Source: Pseudomonas guariconensis (GTDB taxonomy: Bacteria > Pseudomonadota > Gammaproteobacteria > Pseudomonadales > Pseudomonadaceae). Taken from it: a stretch of DNA of 64,000 bases. The stretch is taken from NCBI RefSeq assembly GCF_900102675.1, contig NZ_FMYX01000004.1, positions 1 to 64,000 of the forward strand, given 5' to 3'. Each line of letters begins with the position of its first letter. Within the stretch, counting starts at the first letter, position 1. Under the pieces are notes generated by a model. The model ran no database searches. It was not told where the DNA came from and was given only the letters and a program-made list of their open reading frames with translations. The position numbers and the translations under genes were made by a program. Of the stretch, positions 35,714 to 44,860 are shown piece by piece.

Positions 35714-35809
35714 CTGCTATTTCCTGTTCGATCAAGGGGCCGAAACCTGTCCATCAGGTTTCCGGTCGACCATTGTCAGCACCAGGGTCGCAGTGAATGC
35801 GGTAAATAA

Positions 35810-37780
35810 TTATGCCTGCTCCACGCGATTGCGGCCCTGATCCTTGGCTCGGTACAGCGCGTCGTCCGCGCGCTTGAGAACCTGGTCGCCTCGCTCGCCA
35901 GAGCGGAAAGCGCTCAGGCCGATAGAGGTGGTGATCACCACCCGCTCGCCCTTGAAGTGGAACGGGCAGGCCTCGACGGCCGCTCGCAAGGTCTCGGCCA
36001 GCTTGAGGCCGACAGCAGGCAAGGTCTGCGGCAGCAGCACGACAAACTCCTCGCCGCCAAACCGGGCGATGAAATCCTGCCCTCGCAGACGCTTGCGCAA
36101 CTGGTCGGCGACGATCTTGAGGACCTTGTCGCCAGCCAGGTGACCATAGTTGTCGTTGATCCGCTTGAAGTGGTCCAGGTCGAGAATAGCCATCAGCAGA
36201 TGCCCGCCGTGGGCCTGCCAGTGCTGGACCTCCCGCTCGACGCGCTCCGACCAGGCCGCACGATTGGGCAGCCCCGTGAGGGGGTCGAGCAGGGCTTTCT
36301 GGCGCTGTTCCTCCAGGTGTTCGCGATAACCGAGGGCTTCCTGCTCCATGTTCGCCACTCGATCGGCCAGGCCCTTCAAGCGGTCCGCCAGCTCCTGCTC
36401 ACGACGATCGCGCTCATGCTGGTGCTCATCCATGGTGTTCAGCAAGCCTTCGAGGCGGTTCTCCAGGATGAGCTTGAGGCTGTCCACGTCCGCGGCGCCC
36501 TGCACACTGCTTTGCAGGCCATCGACCTGCTCACGCAACTGGTTGTCCAGTTCACGCGCGGCGCAGCTGTTGTCGGCATGCCCGGCACTGGCCTCTTGCA
36601 GGTGGCTCTGGAAGGTTTCCAGGCGCCCGTTGAGCTGTTGCAGGTAGGCTTCGAATTCATGCTGGCCGCTATCGGTGATGGCCAGCATAAGCACGGCCAA
36701 GTCATCGAGCACCGGAATCAGCTCGTACCAGTTCAACCCACGCGATACCCGCTCGCGCATGGCCAACGCCTGTGCCTTATGGCGCTCCGGTAGGCTCAGG
36801 TCGTCGAGCAGGCCGATCAGCGTCTGCTCGATATGCGCCGCGACGGTGCTGTAGGGGGGTTCCACAGCGTCAGGGAGGGCATACGGGCCTTCTGCTTCCA
36901 ATGTGCTTTGCACATGAGCAAGCTCTTGCTCCGCGACGACGGCAGACGCGTCGGCAGGCTCGATTTCAATGGGTGACGACGAAACCGCCTCAGGGCTTTC
37001 AGGCAGCGGCAGGGTTTCCAGCGCTCCTTCGTGCGGGCGAGGCTCGTCGGTACCGCTCAGCTCAGCTACTTCGACGTCCGTTTCAGGGGGCAGCGCATCG
37101 TCATCGCGCTCAGCAGCCTGCCCAGGGTCTATCTGCGGTTGCGCCAAGGGATGCAGTTCATCCACATCGGCCAGCGCCGCAGGTTCGGCCAGCGTTTTTT
37201 CGAGGACCTCGGCAGGCCTGGCTTCAGCAAGCTGGGTGGCCGGCTCCAGGTCCGCCTCGCGGCCGCCGAACAGCCGCTGGAGGAATCCTGGTCGCGGTTC
37301 TTCATCGGGCCTTTGCAGCACGCTCAGGGCGCGACCCTGCAGGCCGCTCAGCTCACCCAGCAGCGGCGGCAGCTCTCGGGACTGGCTAACCCCACCATCG
37401 AGTTTCTTTGAAAGTTTCTTCAGGGGCCGGGCGATATCACCGGGCAAGGGCAAGCGCTGCAGTTGCTCGACCAGTGAGGTCAGGGCTTCGCTGACCTGCG
37501 TCATGCGGGTCTCGCGGCGCTGCTCGGAGTCCAGCACGGCTTTTTCCAAGCGTGGCAACAGGCCCGCAAGCCCCGCGTCCATGTTGTCGCTGCGAATGAC
37601 CTCGCGCATTTCCTTCATGCACTGGTCGACTGTCTTGTCGCTGCCCTCGGCCGCCAAGGTGCTGCGCACCAGGCCGCGACGCAGCAGATCGAGACGAGCT
37701 TCCCAACGGCGCTCCAGCTTCTCTTGCTGTTCGATGCTTTTGAGGTACTTCTCTTTCCAGCGCTCGCCTTCGTCTGTCAT
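35810..37780 (-). CDS. dgcH: GGDEF diguanylate cyclase (DgcH-type)
   Basis: This 656-residue cytoplasmic protein has a helical N-terminus (residues 1-170, WKEKYLKSIEQQEKLERRWEAR and others) and an acidic low-complexity linker (about 190-300, rich in P, E and D). A second helical region follows, with a coiled coil before the catalytic domain. The GGDEF domain (about 490-656) contains DPLTGLPNRAAW, DLDHFKRINDNYGHLAGDKVL and the active GGEEF site in ARFGGEEFVVLLPQT. No membrane helix is seen. It makes c-di-GMP. The orthologue at this locus in P. aeruginosa is DgcH. The upstream EEP-family gene is 28 nt away. Confidence 0.9.
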   Translation of the reverse strand: MTDEGERWKEKYLKSIEQQEKLERRWEARLDLLRRGLVRSTLAAEGSDKTVDQCMKEMREVIRSDNMDAGLAGLLPRLEKAVLDSEQRRETRMTQVSEALTSLVEQLQRLPLPGDIARPLKKLSKKLDGGVSQSRELPPLLGELSGLQGRALSVLQRPDEEPRPGFLQRLFGGREADLEPATQLAEARPAEVLEKTLAEPAALADVDELHPLAQPQIDPGQAAERDDDALPPETDVEVAELSGTDEPRPHEGALETLPLPESPEAVSSSPIEIEPADASAVVAEQELAHVQSTLEAEGPYALPDAVEPPYSTVAAHIEQTLIGLLDDLSLPERHKAQALAMRERVSRGLNWYELIPVLDDLAVLMLAITDSGQHEFEAYLQQLNGRLETFQSHLQEASAGHADNSCAARELDNQLREQVDGLQSSVQGAADVDSLKLILENRLEGLLNTMDEHQHERDRREQELADRLKGLADRVANMEQEALGYREHLEEQRQKALLDPLTGLPNRAAWSERVEREVQHWQAHGGHLLMAILDLDHFKRINDNYGHLAGDKVLKIVADQLRKRLRGQDFIARFGGEEFVVLLPQTLPAVGLKLAETLRAAVEACPFHFKGERVVITTSIGLSAFRSGERGDQVLKRADDALYRAKDQGRNRVEQA

Positions 37781-37808
37781 GCCTGGATCCGCAAACCGGT
37801 GATAGCAA

Positions 37809-38663
37809 TCAGCCCAAAGCCGGCAGCGTATCCACAGTCAGTGCATCAGGCAAACGAATCTCGACGGCAACCGGAAGGTGGTCGGAAATTGGCTGGGCCA
37901 GCACCTCGACCCGTTCCAGGGTCAGGCTCGGGCTGAGCAGGATGTGATCCAGGCAGCGCTGGGGGCGCCAGCTGGGAAAGGTGGCCTCGACCTGCGGCGC
38001 GATGAGGCCCAGATCGCGAAGGGGCGAATGCTCGAGCAGGTCATTGGCATGAGTGTTCATGTCGCCCATGAGCACCTGATGGCGGTAGCCGCCGATCAAC
38101 TCGCGGACATACGCCAATTGCCGGGCCCGTGTCTTGGCGCCGAGCGCCAGGTGCATCATCACCACGATCAGGGCGTCTTCGCCTTCGCCAAAACGTACCA
38201 GGATCGCACCTCGACCGGCTGGGCCAGGCAGGGGGTGATCTTCGAGATGCTGTGGCTTGAGGCGGCTGAGCACGCCGTTGCTGTGCTGGGCGAAACGCCC
38301 GAGGTTGCGGTTGAGCTGCTGGTACCAGTACGGAAATGCCCCGAGCTGGGCCAGATGTTCGACCTGATTGATGTAACCCGAGCGCAGGCTGCCGCCATCG
38401 GCTTCCTGCAAGGCCACCAGATCGAAGTCACCGAGCAGTTCGCCGATCCGCTGCAGGTTGCCGGCCCGCCCATTGTGCGGCAACAGGTGCTGCCAGCTGC
38501 GGGTCAGGTAGTGCCGATAGCGCTCGGTGCTGATACCGACCTGGATATTGAAGCTGAGCAGGCGCAATCGCCCATCCGCCGGCAAGCCTGATGCCTGCAG
38601 GTGATGCTCGTTGACCTGCGGTTGCCGCAGGCCAACCAGGCGTGTGGAGCGAAAGCGGCTCAT
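37809..38663 (-). CDS. Endonuclease/exonuclease/phosphatase family protein
   Basis: This 284-residue protein has the DNase I-like fold. Catalytic motifs are RLLSFNIQVG (N), ALQEADGG (metal-binding E), MHLALGAKTRARQLAYV, VLMGDMNTH (D/N) and QPISDHLPVAVEI (SDH). It could cleave nucleic acid, phospholipid or inositol phosphate; the substrate cannot be told from sequence. ATG at 38663 was preferred to a TTG six bases earlier. It starts 12 nt after dsbA, so the two are probably co-transcribed, with dgcH downstream. Confidence 0.87.
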   Translation of the reverse strand: MSRFRSTRLVGLRQPQVNEHHLQASGLPADGRLRLLSFNIQVGISTERYRHYLTRSWQHLLPHNGRAGNLQRIGELLGDFDLVALQEADGGSLRSGYINQVEHLAQLGAFPYWYQQLNRNLGRFAQHSNGVLSRLKPQHLEDHPLPGPAGRGAILVRFGEGEDALIVVMMHLALGAKTRARQLAYVRELIGGYRHQVLMGDMNTHANDLLEHSPLRDLGLIAPQVEATFPSWRPQRCLDHILLSPSLTLERVEVLAQPISDHLPVAVEIRLPDALTVDTLPALG

Positions 38664-38675
38664 GGGCAACGCCGC

Positions 38676-39308
38676 TTATTTAGCGGCGCGCTCCTTGGCG
38701 ATCAGCTGGTCGGCGACATCCAGCACGCCTTCCGGCCCGCCGGCGGTACCCAGGTCGAAGCGGTACTTGCCGTTGACGACCATGCTCGGCACGCCAGTGA
38801 TTTCGTACTTCTTCGCCAGGTCCTTGGCCTGCTGCACCTGGCCCTTGATGGCGAACGAGTTGAAGGTGGCGAGGAACTTGTCTTTATCCACGCCCTGGGT
38901 GGCGAGGAAGTCGGCCATTTCTTCAGGCTTGGTCAGGCGCATGCGCTTGTTCTGGATGGCATCGAAGACCGCGGCATGGACGTTGTGCTCGACGCCCATG
39001 GCCTCGAGGGTCAGGAACATCTGACCGTGGGCATCCCAGGGGCCGCCGAACATGGCGGGCACGCGCTTGAAATTGACGTCGGCCGGCAGTTTCTCAGCCC
39101 ATGGATTGATGGTCGGTTCGAAGTGGTAGCAGTGCGGGCAGCCGTACCAGAACAATTCGACGACTTCGATCTTGCCCGGGACGGAAACAGGAACGGGGTT
39201 GCTCAGCTCGAAATACTGCTGACCTTCGACAGGCTCCGCGGCCTGTACGGCGGTCACTCCGAATACGCTGGCGGCGACCAGCGCAGCGCTGAGAATCAGT
39301 TTACGCAT
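38676..39308 (-). CDS. dsbA: Thiol:disulfide interchange protein DsbA
   Basis: This 210-residue periplasmic oxidoreductase has the signal peptide MRKLILSAALVAASVFGVTAVQA. The active site is C57-P-H-C60 in ELFWYGCPHCYHFEP, and the cis-proline loop is ITGVPSMVV. It introduces disulfide bonds into exported proteins. It would help fold nearby products that carry cysteines, such as Ivy, the CSS-domain phosphodiesterase and the c-type cytochromes. Confidence 0.96.
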   Translation of the reverse strand: MRKLILSAALVAASVFGVTAVQAAEPVEGQQYFELSNPVPVSVPGKIEVVELFWYGCPHCYHFEPTINPWAEKLPADVNFKRVPAMFGGPWDAHGQMFLTLEAMGVEHNVHAAVFDAIQNKRMRLTKPEEMADFLATQGVDKDKFLATFNSFAIKGQVQQAKDLAKKYEITGVPSMVVNGKYRFDLGTAGGPEGVLDVADQLIAKERAAK

Positions 39309-39403
39309 GCTTTACTCCTGAGCAGTCATTGGTCGCCTCGACGCGACCGGTAGCTAAGACCGGTCGGGAAGGGCTCGGGTTCTGTAGTGTAACGGCTATG
39401 GAC

Positions 39404-39432
39404 AGAAAAAAGGGCGGTCCAGGCCGCCCTTT
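39404..39432 (-). terminator. Intrinsic terminator after cytochrome c4
   Basis: AAAGGGCGG (39409-39417) pairs with CCGCCCTTT (39424-39432), loop TCCAGG. On the minus strand it ends CCCTTTTTTCTGTC. It closes the cytochrome operon before dsbA. Confidence 0.9.
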
Positions 39433-39494
39433 CATCTTTGCCAGGCAGCATTAACCGAACGTTAATGCGCAGGGCCTGCGAGGGCCTACAGGGT

Positions 39495-40112
39495 TCAGTG
39501 CAAGCCCTGGATGTAACTGGCCAAGGCCTCGATGTCCTTGTTGCTCAGCTTGCCTGCGATCGAACGCATGGTCATGGCATCACCGTCATTGGTGCGGTTG
39601 CCTTCGCGGAAGTCGGTGAGCTGCTTGGCCACGTACTGGGCGTGCTGGCCCCCCAAGTGCGGGAAGCCCGCCAGGGCGATGCCTGCGCCATTGGGCGAAT
39701 GGCAACCGGTGCAGGCCGGCATGCCTTTCTCCAGGTCGCCACCGTTGAACAGCGCGCGGCCTCGCTCGACCAGCTTGGGATCAGCCGCACCGACACTGCC
39801 CTTCTGGCTTGAGAAGTAGGCGGCGATATCGGCCAGGTCCTGATCGTTGAAGTTGGTCAGCATGCCGGTCATCTCCAGCACGGTACGCTTGCCGGACTTG
39901 ATATCGTGCAGCTGTTTTTCGAGATAGCGCTGGCCTTGGCCGGCAAGTTTGGGGAAGTTCGGCGCCAGGCTGTTGCCGTCAGGGTTGTGGCAGGCTCCAC
40001 AGACGGCTGTCTTGGCCTGACCGGCAGCAGCATCGCCTTTGATGGGTTCCGCAGCATTGGCCGCACCTGCGACACCCATGGTCAACAGCAGACTCACGAA
40101 TAGTTTGTTCAT
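39495..40112 (-). CDS. cc4: Cytochrome c4
   Basis: This 205-residue periplasmic dihaem cytochrome has the signal peptide MNKLFVSLLLTMGVAGAANA. Haem sites are C38-G-A-C41-H and C134-T-G-C137-H, one in each half of the gene-duplicated fold. Axial methionine candidates are in LEMTGM and DAMTMRSIAG. Cytochrome c4 carries electrons from the bc1 complex to terminal oxidases (cbb3 and caa3), linking it to the oxidase locus at the right of this window. Confidence 0.95.
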   Translation of the reverse strand: MNKLFVSLLLTMGVAGAANAAEPIKGDAAAGQAKTAVCGACHNPDGNSLAPNFPKLAGQGQRYLEKQLHDIKSGKRTVLEMTGMLTNFNDQDLADIAAYFSSQKGSVGAADPKLVERGRALFNGGDLEKGMPACTGCHSPNGAGIALAGFPHLGGQHAQYVAKQLTDFREGNRTNDGDAMTMRSIAGKLSNKDIEALASYIQGLH

Positions 40113-40143
40113 CAGCTAATCCAACACGGCTAGGGGTGAAATG

Positions 40144-40446
40144 TTATGTATCGGGACTGTCGCTCATCCAGAGGATGACAGACCGGTAGTCCTCGGTACT
40201 GCAGTCCATGCACAATCCACGCGGCGGCATAGCCTTGAAACCCTGGGTAACATGCGCCACCAATACGTCCATACCTTGCGCAAGCCTCGGATTCCACGCT
40301 GCCCGATCACCCCGCTGGGGGGCCTGTGGCAACTGCCCGGCATGACAGGCCGCACACGTGCGGTTGTACAACGCCTCGGGATCCTGTGTAGCCTGAGCGC
40401 TTAAAAACGGCAGGAACATACCGACAGCAAGCAGCCATTTCGCCAT
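40144..40446 (-). CDS. Monohaem cytochrome c (c5-like)
   Basis: This 100-residue precursor has the signal peptide MAKWLLAVGMFLPFLSAQA. The haem site is C-A-A-C-H in LYNRTCAACHAGQLPQAP, with likely axial Met in GFKAMPPRG. A second cysteine pair, GLCMDCS, is typical of cytochrome c5 proteins. It precedes cc4 by 31 nt and is likely co-transcribed. It would accept electrons from, or pass them to, cytochrome c4 in the periplasm. Confidence 0.9.
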   Translation of the reverse strand: MAKWLLAVGMFLPFLSAQATQDPEALYNRTCAACHAGQLPQAPQRGDRAAWNPRLAQGMDVLVAHVTQGFKAMPPRGLCMDCSTEDYRSVILWMSDSPDT

Positions 40447-40654
40447 GCGCAACGACCTTTCAGGGTTGGGGGCCGCGCTGCGTTCTAATGCGCGAGCTAT
40501 TGTTCGACACCCCATGCACATCATCCTACGCCGGGATAATGCGCACACAAAAACTGGGGCATTATATACTTCCGCCATCCAAACGGAAACGACACAGCTT
40601 GCCGCGCCCGGCGCCTGAATGGCTGGCCTTGGCAACACCCATATCGGATATCCC

Positions 40655-41284
40655 ATGCAAGTCAAAAACCCCATCCTCGGCCTCTGCCAGAAAGCCAAAT
40701 TCGCCCTTAGCGCCGCCAAGGTCGAACAATGCCCTCAAGACCAGGGTTACGAGGTGGCTTTCGCCGGTCGTTCCAACGCCGGCAAATCCAGCGCCCTCAA
40801 TACCCTGACCCATGCCAGCCTGGCGCGTACCTCCAAGACCCCCGGGCGCACCCAACTGTTGAATTTCTTCAGTCTGGACGATGAACGGCGTTTGGTCGAC
40901 CTGCCAGGCTACGGATATGCAAAAGTCCCGATCCCACTCAAGCAGCACTGGCAGCATCACTTGGAAGCCTACCTAGGCAGCCGTGAGTGCCTGCGCGGAG
41001 TGATCCTGCTGATGGATGTGCGTCACCCGATGACCGATTTCGACAAGATGATGCTCGACTGGTCCAAGGCCAGCGCCATGCCAATGCACATCCTGCTCAC
41101 CAAGGCCGACAAGCTCACCTTTGGCGCGGCCAAGAACACGCTGCTCAAGGTGCAGTCGGAAATCCGCAAGGGCTGGGGCGATGGGGTGACCATCCAGTTG
41201 TTCTCGGCCCCCAAGCGCCTCGGGCTCGAGGAAGCCTACGGCGTGTTGGCCGAGTGGATGGAGCTGGAAGACAAGCCCGCCTGA
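40655..41284 (+). CDS. engB: Ribosome biogenesis GTPase EngB (YihA/YsxC)
   Basis: This 209-residue small GTPase has G1 GRSNAGKS (38-45), G2 region [13 protein letters not shown]3 [11 protein letters not shown]4 LLTKADKLT and G5 FSAPKR. It is needed for assembly of the large ribosomal subunit. It starts at ATG 40655, divergent from the cytochrome operon; an ATG 36 nt upstream is in frame but adds a non-conserved tail. The neighbour on the far side is polA, an arrangement conserved in gammaproteobacteria, with ErsA between. Confidence 0.94.
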   Translation: MQVKNPILGLCQKAKFALSAAKVEQCPQDQGYEVAFAGRSNAGKSSALNTLTHASLARTSKTPGRTQLLNFFSLDDERRLVDLPGYGYAKVPIPLKQHWQHHLEAYLGSRECLRGVILLMDVRHPMTDFDKMMLDWSKASAMPMHILLTKADKLTFGAAKNTLLKVQSEIRKGWGDGVTIQLFSAPKRLGLEEAYGVLAEWMELEDKPA

Positions 41285-41295
41285 GGACAAGGCCG

Positions 41296-41350
41296 TGTCC
41301 GGTGGGAGCGTACGCTTGATACCCGATGGCGGGTAAAGCCGCTCCCACAG
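41296..41350. repeat. REP element with partial inverted copy
   Basis: GATGGCGGGTAAAGCCGCTCCCACAG (41325-41350) is a P. putida REP unit. GGTGGGAGCG (41301-41310) is a partial inverse copy. It lies between engB and the ErsA terminator and may end the engB transcript. Confidence 0.65.
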
Positions 41351-41383
41351 CGCCAGGCGCAAGTCGGTCGCCAAATTCCAGGC

Positions 41384-41513
41384 AAAAAAAACCCCGGACT
41401 TCGTATGGGGAGGGGGAAGTTCGGGGTTCAAGTCCGGACCGCTAGGGCGGGGTCCGGGTATCTGCCAACACTTAACACAACATAGGAGCATCGAAAGGCT
41501 TCACCAGCCATTC
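41384..41513 (-). ncRNA. ersA: Small regulatory RNA ErsA (Spot 42-like)
   Basis: This is an sRNA of about 130 nt between polA and engB on the minus strand, the known genomic place of ErsA. Its 3' part has a stem CCGGACC/GGTCCGG. It then has a rho-independent terminator whose arms AACCCCGAACTTC and GAAGTCCGGGGTT enclose the C-rich loop CCCCCTCCCCATAC. This is followed by eight Ts (41391-41384). The unpaired CCCCCUCCCC loop is the seed that represses algC in P. aeruginosa. The 5' end is set about 7 nt after the -10 of the sigma22-type promoter. ErsA is part of the envelope-stress response and controls exopolysaccharide and porin genes. Confidence 0.87.
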
Positions 41514-41519
41514 AGTTAC

Positions 41520-41548
41520 TCTGAGTCCCGCTTCACCGGTTTAGTTCC
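41520..41548 (-). promoter_or_regulatory. AlgU (sigma22/sigmaE-type) promoter of ersA
   Basis: The minus strand reads GGAACTA (41548-41542), 17 nt, then TCAGA (41524-41520). It matches the AlgU consensus GAACTT-N16/17-TCTGA. It predicts a start near 41513, giving an RNA of about 130 nt. Confidence 0.75.
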
Positions 41549-41662
41549 AAGGCCCTGAAAACTATTTGCGATAGTTTCATGAAACCTCAGAACCGCCAGC
41601 GCTGAACCGACAGTGGATCCACGACTCTCGCCACACATCCTATCCTGCTTGCCCTGCTCGAT

Positions 41663-44428
41663 TCAGTGAGCTTCGTCCCAATTCGAGCCAATGCCCACTT
41701 CCACCAGCAGCGGCACATCCAGCTGCGCGGCATTGCTCATGTAGGGACGGATCTGCTCCCGTACCTGTTCGACCAAGTCCTCACGCACCTCCAGCACCAG
41801 TTCATCGTGGACCTGCAGGATCACACGTGCATCCAGGCCGCTATCGGTCAGCCAGTTATCCACAGCCACCATGGCGCGCTTGATGATGTCCGCCGCGGTG
41901 CCCTGCATCGGCGCGTTGATCGCGGTGCGCTCGGCCCCCTTGCGCAGCGCCGGGTTCTTCGCGTTGATGTCCGGCAAATACAGGCGGCGACCGAACAAGG
42001 TTTCGACGAAGCCCTGCTCGGCGGCCTGGGCGCGAGTGCGCTCCATGTAAGCCAATACGCCAGGGTAGCGGGCGAAATAGCGGTCGATATAGTCCTGGGA
42101 CTGCTTGCGATCGACACCGATCTGCTTGGCCAGGCCAAAAGCGCTCATGCCGTAGATCAGGCCAAAGTTGATGGCCTTGGCACTTCGGCGCTGGTCGTTG
42201 GTGACTTGCTCCAGCGGCACGCCGAAAACCTCCGCGGCGGTAGCCCGGTGCACGTCCAGGTCGTTGCGGAAGGCATGCAGCAGCCCTTCGTCCTTGGCCA
42301 GATGGGCCATGATGCGCAGTTCGATCTGTGAATAGTCGGCCGCCAGCAGCTTGTAGCCGGGGCTGGCGACGAACGCCTGACGAATCCGCCGGCCTTCGGC
42401 AGTGCGCACCGGAATGTTCTGCAGGTTCGGGTCGCTGGACGACAGGCGCCCGGTGGCGGCCACAGCCTGCTGGTAGGAGGTGTGGATCCGGCCGGTGCGC
42501 GGGTTGATCTGCTCTGGCAGCTTGTCGGTATAGGTGCTCTTGAGCTTGCTCAGGGAACGGTATTCCATCAGTACCGTAGGCAGTGGGTAATCCTGCTCGG
42601 CCAGTTCAGCCAGCACCGCTTCGGCCGTGGAGGGCTGGCCCTTGGCGGTCTTGCTCAGCACCGGCATGCCCAGCTTGTCGTAGAGAATCACACCCAACTG
42701 CTTGGGCGAGCCCAGGTTGAATTCCTCGCCTGCAAGCGCGAAGGCTTCACGCTCGAGCTCGGCCATCTTCACGCCCAGCTCACCGCTCTGCACCTTGAGC
42801 AGCTCGGCATCGACCAATGCCCCTTGGCGTTCGATCTTGGCCAGCACCGGCACCAGAGGCATCTCGATGTCCATCAAAACCGGCTGCACGCTGGGGGTCT
42901 TGGCCAGACGCTCCTGCAGGGCGTGGTGCAGGCGCAGGGTGATATCGGCGTCCTCGGCCGCGTAAGGGCCGGCCTTTTCCAGCGGGATCTGGTTGAAGGT
43001 CAGCTGCTTTGCGCCTTTACCGGCGATGTCCTCGAACGCGATGGTGCTGTGATCCAGGTACTTGAGCGCCAGGCTGTCCATGTCGTGGCGGGTGGCGGTC
43101 GAATCCAGCACGTAGGATTCGAGCATGGTGTCGTAGGTCACGCCGCGCATCTGGATGCCCTGCGCCGGGTCGCCGCCCAAGGCACAGTTGGCCAGGATAT
43201 TGATATCGTACTTGGCGTTCTGACCGATCTTGCCCTTGGCCGGGTCTTCCAGCAGCGGCTTGAGCGCCAACAATACGCTGTCGCGGTCCAGTTGCGTCGG
43301 AGCGCCCTCGTAGTCATGGGCCAGCGGCACATAGGCAGCCTCATGCGGCTCGACCGCGAACGACAGGCCGACCAGCTTCGCCTGCTGTGCGTCCAGGCTG
43401 GTGGTCTCGGTGTCGAAGGCGAACAACGGCGCCTGGCGCAGCTTGTCGAGCCAGACGTCGAAGCGCGCCTGGTCGAGAATGGTTTCGTACTTGGGCTCGA
43501 TCTTGGCCTGCGACGCAGGGGGCGGTGCGACCACGTCACCGACCTGGGCCGCATCGCGCTGAACCTCGGCGATCCAGCTCTTGAACTCCATCTCGGTATA
43601 GAGCGCCAGCAATGCGTCACGGTCCGGCTCGCCGCACACCAGCGCCTCGACTTCGATGTCCAGCGGCACATCGACCTTGATGGTCGCCAACTCGTAGGAC
43701 AGGAACGCCGCCTCGCGGTGCTCCTCGAGCTTGGCCGGCAGGCCCTTGGCGCCACGAATCGGCAGCCCCGGTACCTTGTCGAGATTGGCGTACAAGTCGC
43801 TCAGGCCGCCACCGATACCCGTCAGCAAGCCGACCGCGGTCTTTTCGCCAACCCCCGGCACACCGGGGATGTTATCGACCTTGTCGCCCATCAGCGCGAG
43901 GAAGTCGATGATGTGCTCGGGACCGACACCGAATTTCTCGTGCACGCCAGCGACGTCCAGCACGCTACCGGTCATGGTATTGACCAGCGTAATGTGCCCG
44001 TCCACCAATTGCGCCATGTCCTTGTCGCCGGTCGAGATGATCACTGGCCGATTCAAGGCCGCGCTGCTGCGCGCCAGGGTGCCGATGACATCGTCGGCTT
44101 CGACACCTTCGACACACAGCAGGGGATAGCCCAAGGCCCTGACGCTGGCATGCAGCGGCTCGATCTGCACCCGCAGATCATCAGGCATGCTCGGGCGATT
44201 GGCCTTGTATTCGGCGAACATGGCATCGCGGAACGTGCCTCCCTTGGCGTCGAAGACCACCGCGAAGAGGCTGTCCGGATACTGCTTGCGCAGGCTCTTG
44301 AGCATGTTCAGCACACCCTTGACCGCACCCGTGGGCATGCCCTTTGAGGTGGTCAGCGGCGGCAGCGCATGAAAGGCGCGGTAGAGGTAGGAGGAACCGT
44401 CCACCAGGACGAGGGGCGCTTGGCTCAT
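41663..44428 (-). CDS. polA: DNA polymerase I
   Basis: This 921-residue polymerase has three domains: an N-terminal 5'-3' exonuclease (residues 1-290: [40 protein letters not shown]), a 3'-5' exonuclease domain (about 320-510: [13 protein letters not shown]), and the polymerase domain (about 540-921: [45 protein letters not shown]). The exonuclease DTET motif is intact, so proofreading is likely. ATG at 44428 begins the conserved [13 protein letters not shown]; no clear ribosome-binding site is present. It is divergent from the DUF2782 gene. Confidence 0.97.
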   Translation of the reverse strand: MSQAPLVLVDGSSYLYRAFHALPPLTTSKGMPTGAVKGVLNMLKSLRKQYPDSLFAVVFDAKGGTFRDAMFAEYKANRPSMPDDLRVQIEPLHASVRALGYPLLCVEGVEADDVIGTLARSSAALNRPVIISTGDKDMAQLVDGHITLVNTMTGSVLDVAGVHEKFGVGPEHIIDFLALMGDKVDNIPGVPGVGEKTAVGLLTGIGGGLSDLYANLDKVPGLPIRGAKGLPAKLEEHREAAFLSYELATIKVDVPLDIEVEALVCGEPDRDALLALYTEMEFKSWIAEVQRDAAQVGDVVAPPPASQAKIEPKYETILDQARFDVWLDKLRQAPLFAFDTETTSLDAQQAKLVGLSFAVEPHEAAYVPLAHDYEGAPTQLDRDSVLLALKPLLEDPAKGKIGQNAKYDINILANCALGGDPAQGIQMRGVTYDTMLESYVLDSTATRHDMDSLALKYLDHSTIAFEDIAGKGAKQLTFNQIPLEKAGPYAAEDADITLRLHHALQERLAKTPSVQPVLMDIEMPLVPVLAKIERQGALVDAELLKVQSGELGVKMAELEREAFALAGEEFNLGSPKQLGVILYDKLGMPVLSKTAKGQPSTAEAVLAELAEQDYPLPTVLMEYRSLSKLKSTYTDKLPEQINPRTGRIHTSYQQAVAATGRLSSSDPNLQNIPVRTAEGRRIRQAFVASPGYKLLAADYSQIELRIMAHLAKDEGLLHAFRNDLDVHRATAAEVFGVPLEQVTNDQRRSAKAINFGLIYGMSAFGLAKQIGVDRKQSQDYIDRYFARYPGVLAYMERTRAQAAEQGFVETLFGRRLYLPDINAKNPALRKGAERTAINAPMQGTAADIIKRAMVAVDNWLTDSGLDARVILQVHDELVLEVREDLVEQVREQIRPYMSNAAQLDVPLLVEVGIGSNWDEAH

Positions 44429-44503
44429 GAGGAGAATCAACCTTTTCGGCAGGTCCGGCGCTAGAATAGCGGGAACAATTGACGACAAAGGGACAAGGTT
44501 ATC

Positions 44504-44791
44504 ATGCGTACACTCAATCGCCTGTTACTGCTCGGTCTGTTGGCCACCATGCCAGTCGTCACCCTGGCGGCGGAAGACGCCCCATCGGCAGATCCCGATG
44601 TAACCATTCGCACGGAAGGCGACAAAACCATCCAGGAGTACCGGCAGAACGGTTTCCTGTATGCGATCAAGGTGACGCCCAAGCACGGCAAGCCTTATTT
44701 CCTGGTACGCGCCGATGGCTCCGAAGGTAACTTCATTCGATCCGACCAGCCGGACATGCTGATTCCGTCCTGGAAGATCTTCGAGTGGTAA
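44504..44791 (+). CDS. DUF2782 secreted protein
   Basis: This 95-residue precursor has the signal peptide [22 protein letters not shown]. The mature domain is DUF2782: [63 protein letters not shown]. It is conserved just upstream of thrB in Pseudomonas, with unknown function. It is transcribed divergently from polA over a 75-bp gap. A hairpin lies between its stop and thrB. Confidence 0.9.
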   Translation: MRTLNRLLLLGLLATMPVVTLAAEDAPSADPDVTIRTEGDKTIQEYRQNGFLYAIKVTPKHGKPYFLVRADGSEGNFIRSDQPDMLIPSWKIFEW

Positions 44792-44818
44792 TCTGAGGCG
44801 TATCGTTCACATCAACCA

Positions 44819-44840
44819 GGCACTTCCGGGTGGAAGTGCC
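44819..44840 (+). terminator. Stem-loop before thrB
   Basis: GGCACTTCC-GGGT-GGAAGTGCC is a perfect 9-bp stem between the DUF2782 stop and the thrB start. The tail is not U-rich, so partial termination or mRNA protection is likelier than full termination. Confidence 0.5.
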
Positions 44841-44860
44841 CGCATGGGCTTCTTTTCATC

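Noticed and set aside
42482..44347. 621-codon plus-strand frame opposite polA
   Set aside because: It is an antisense shadow of an unmistakable DNA polymerase I gene.
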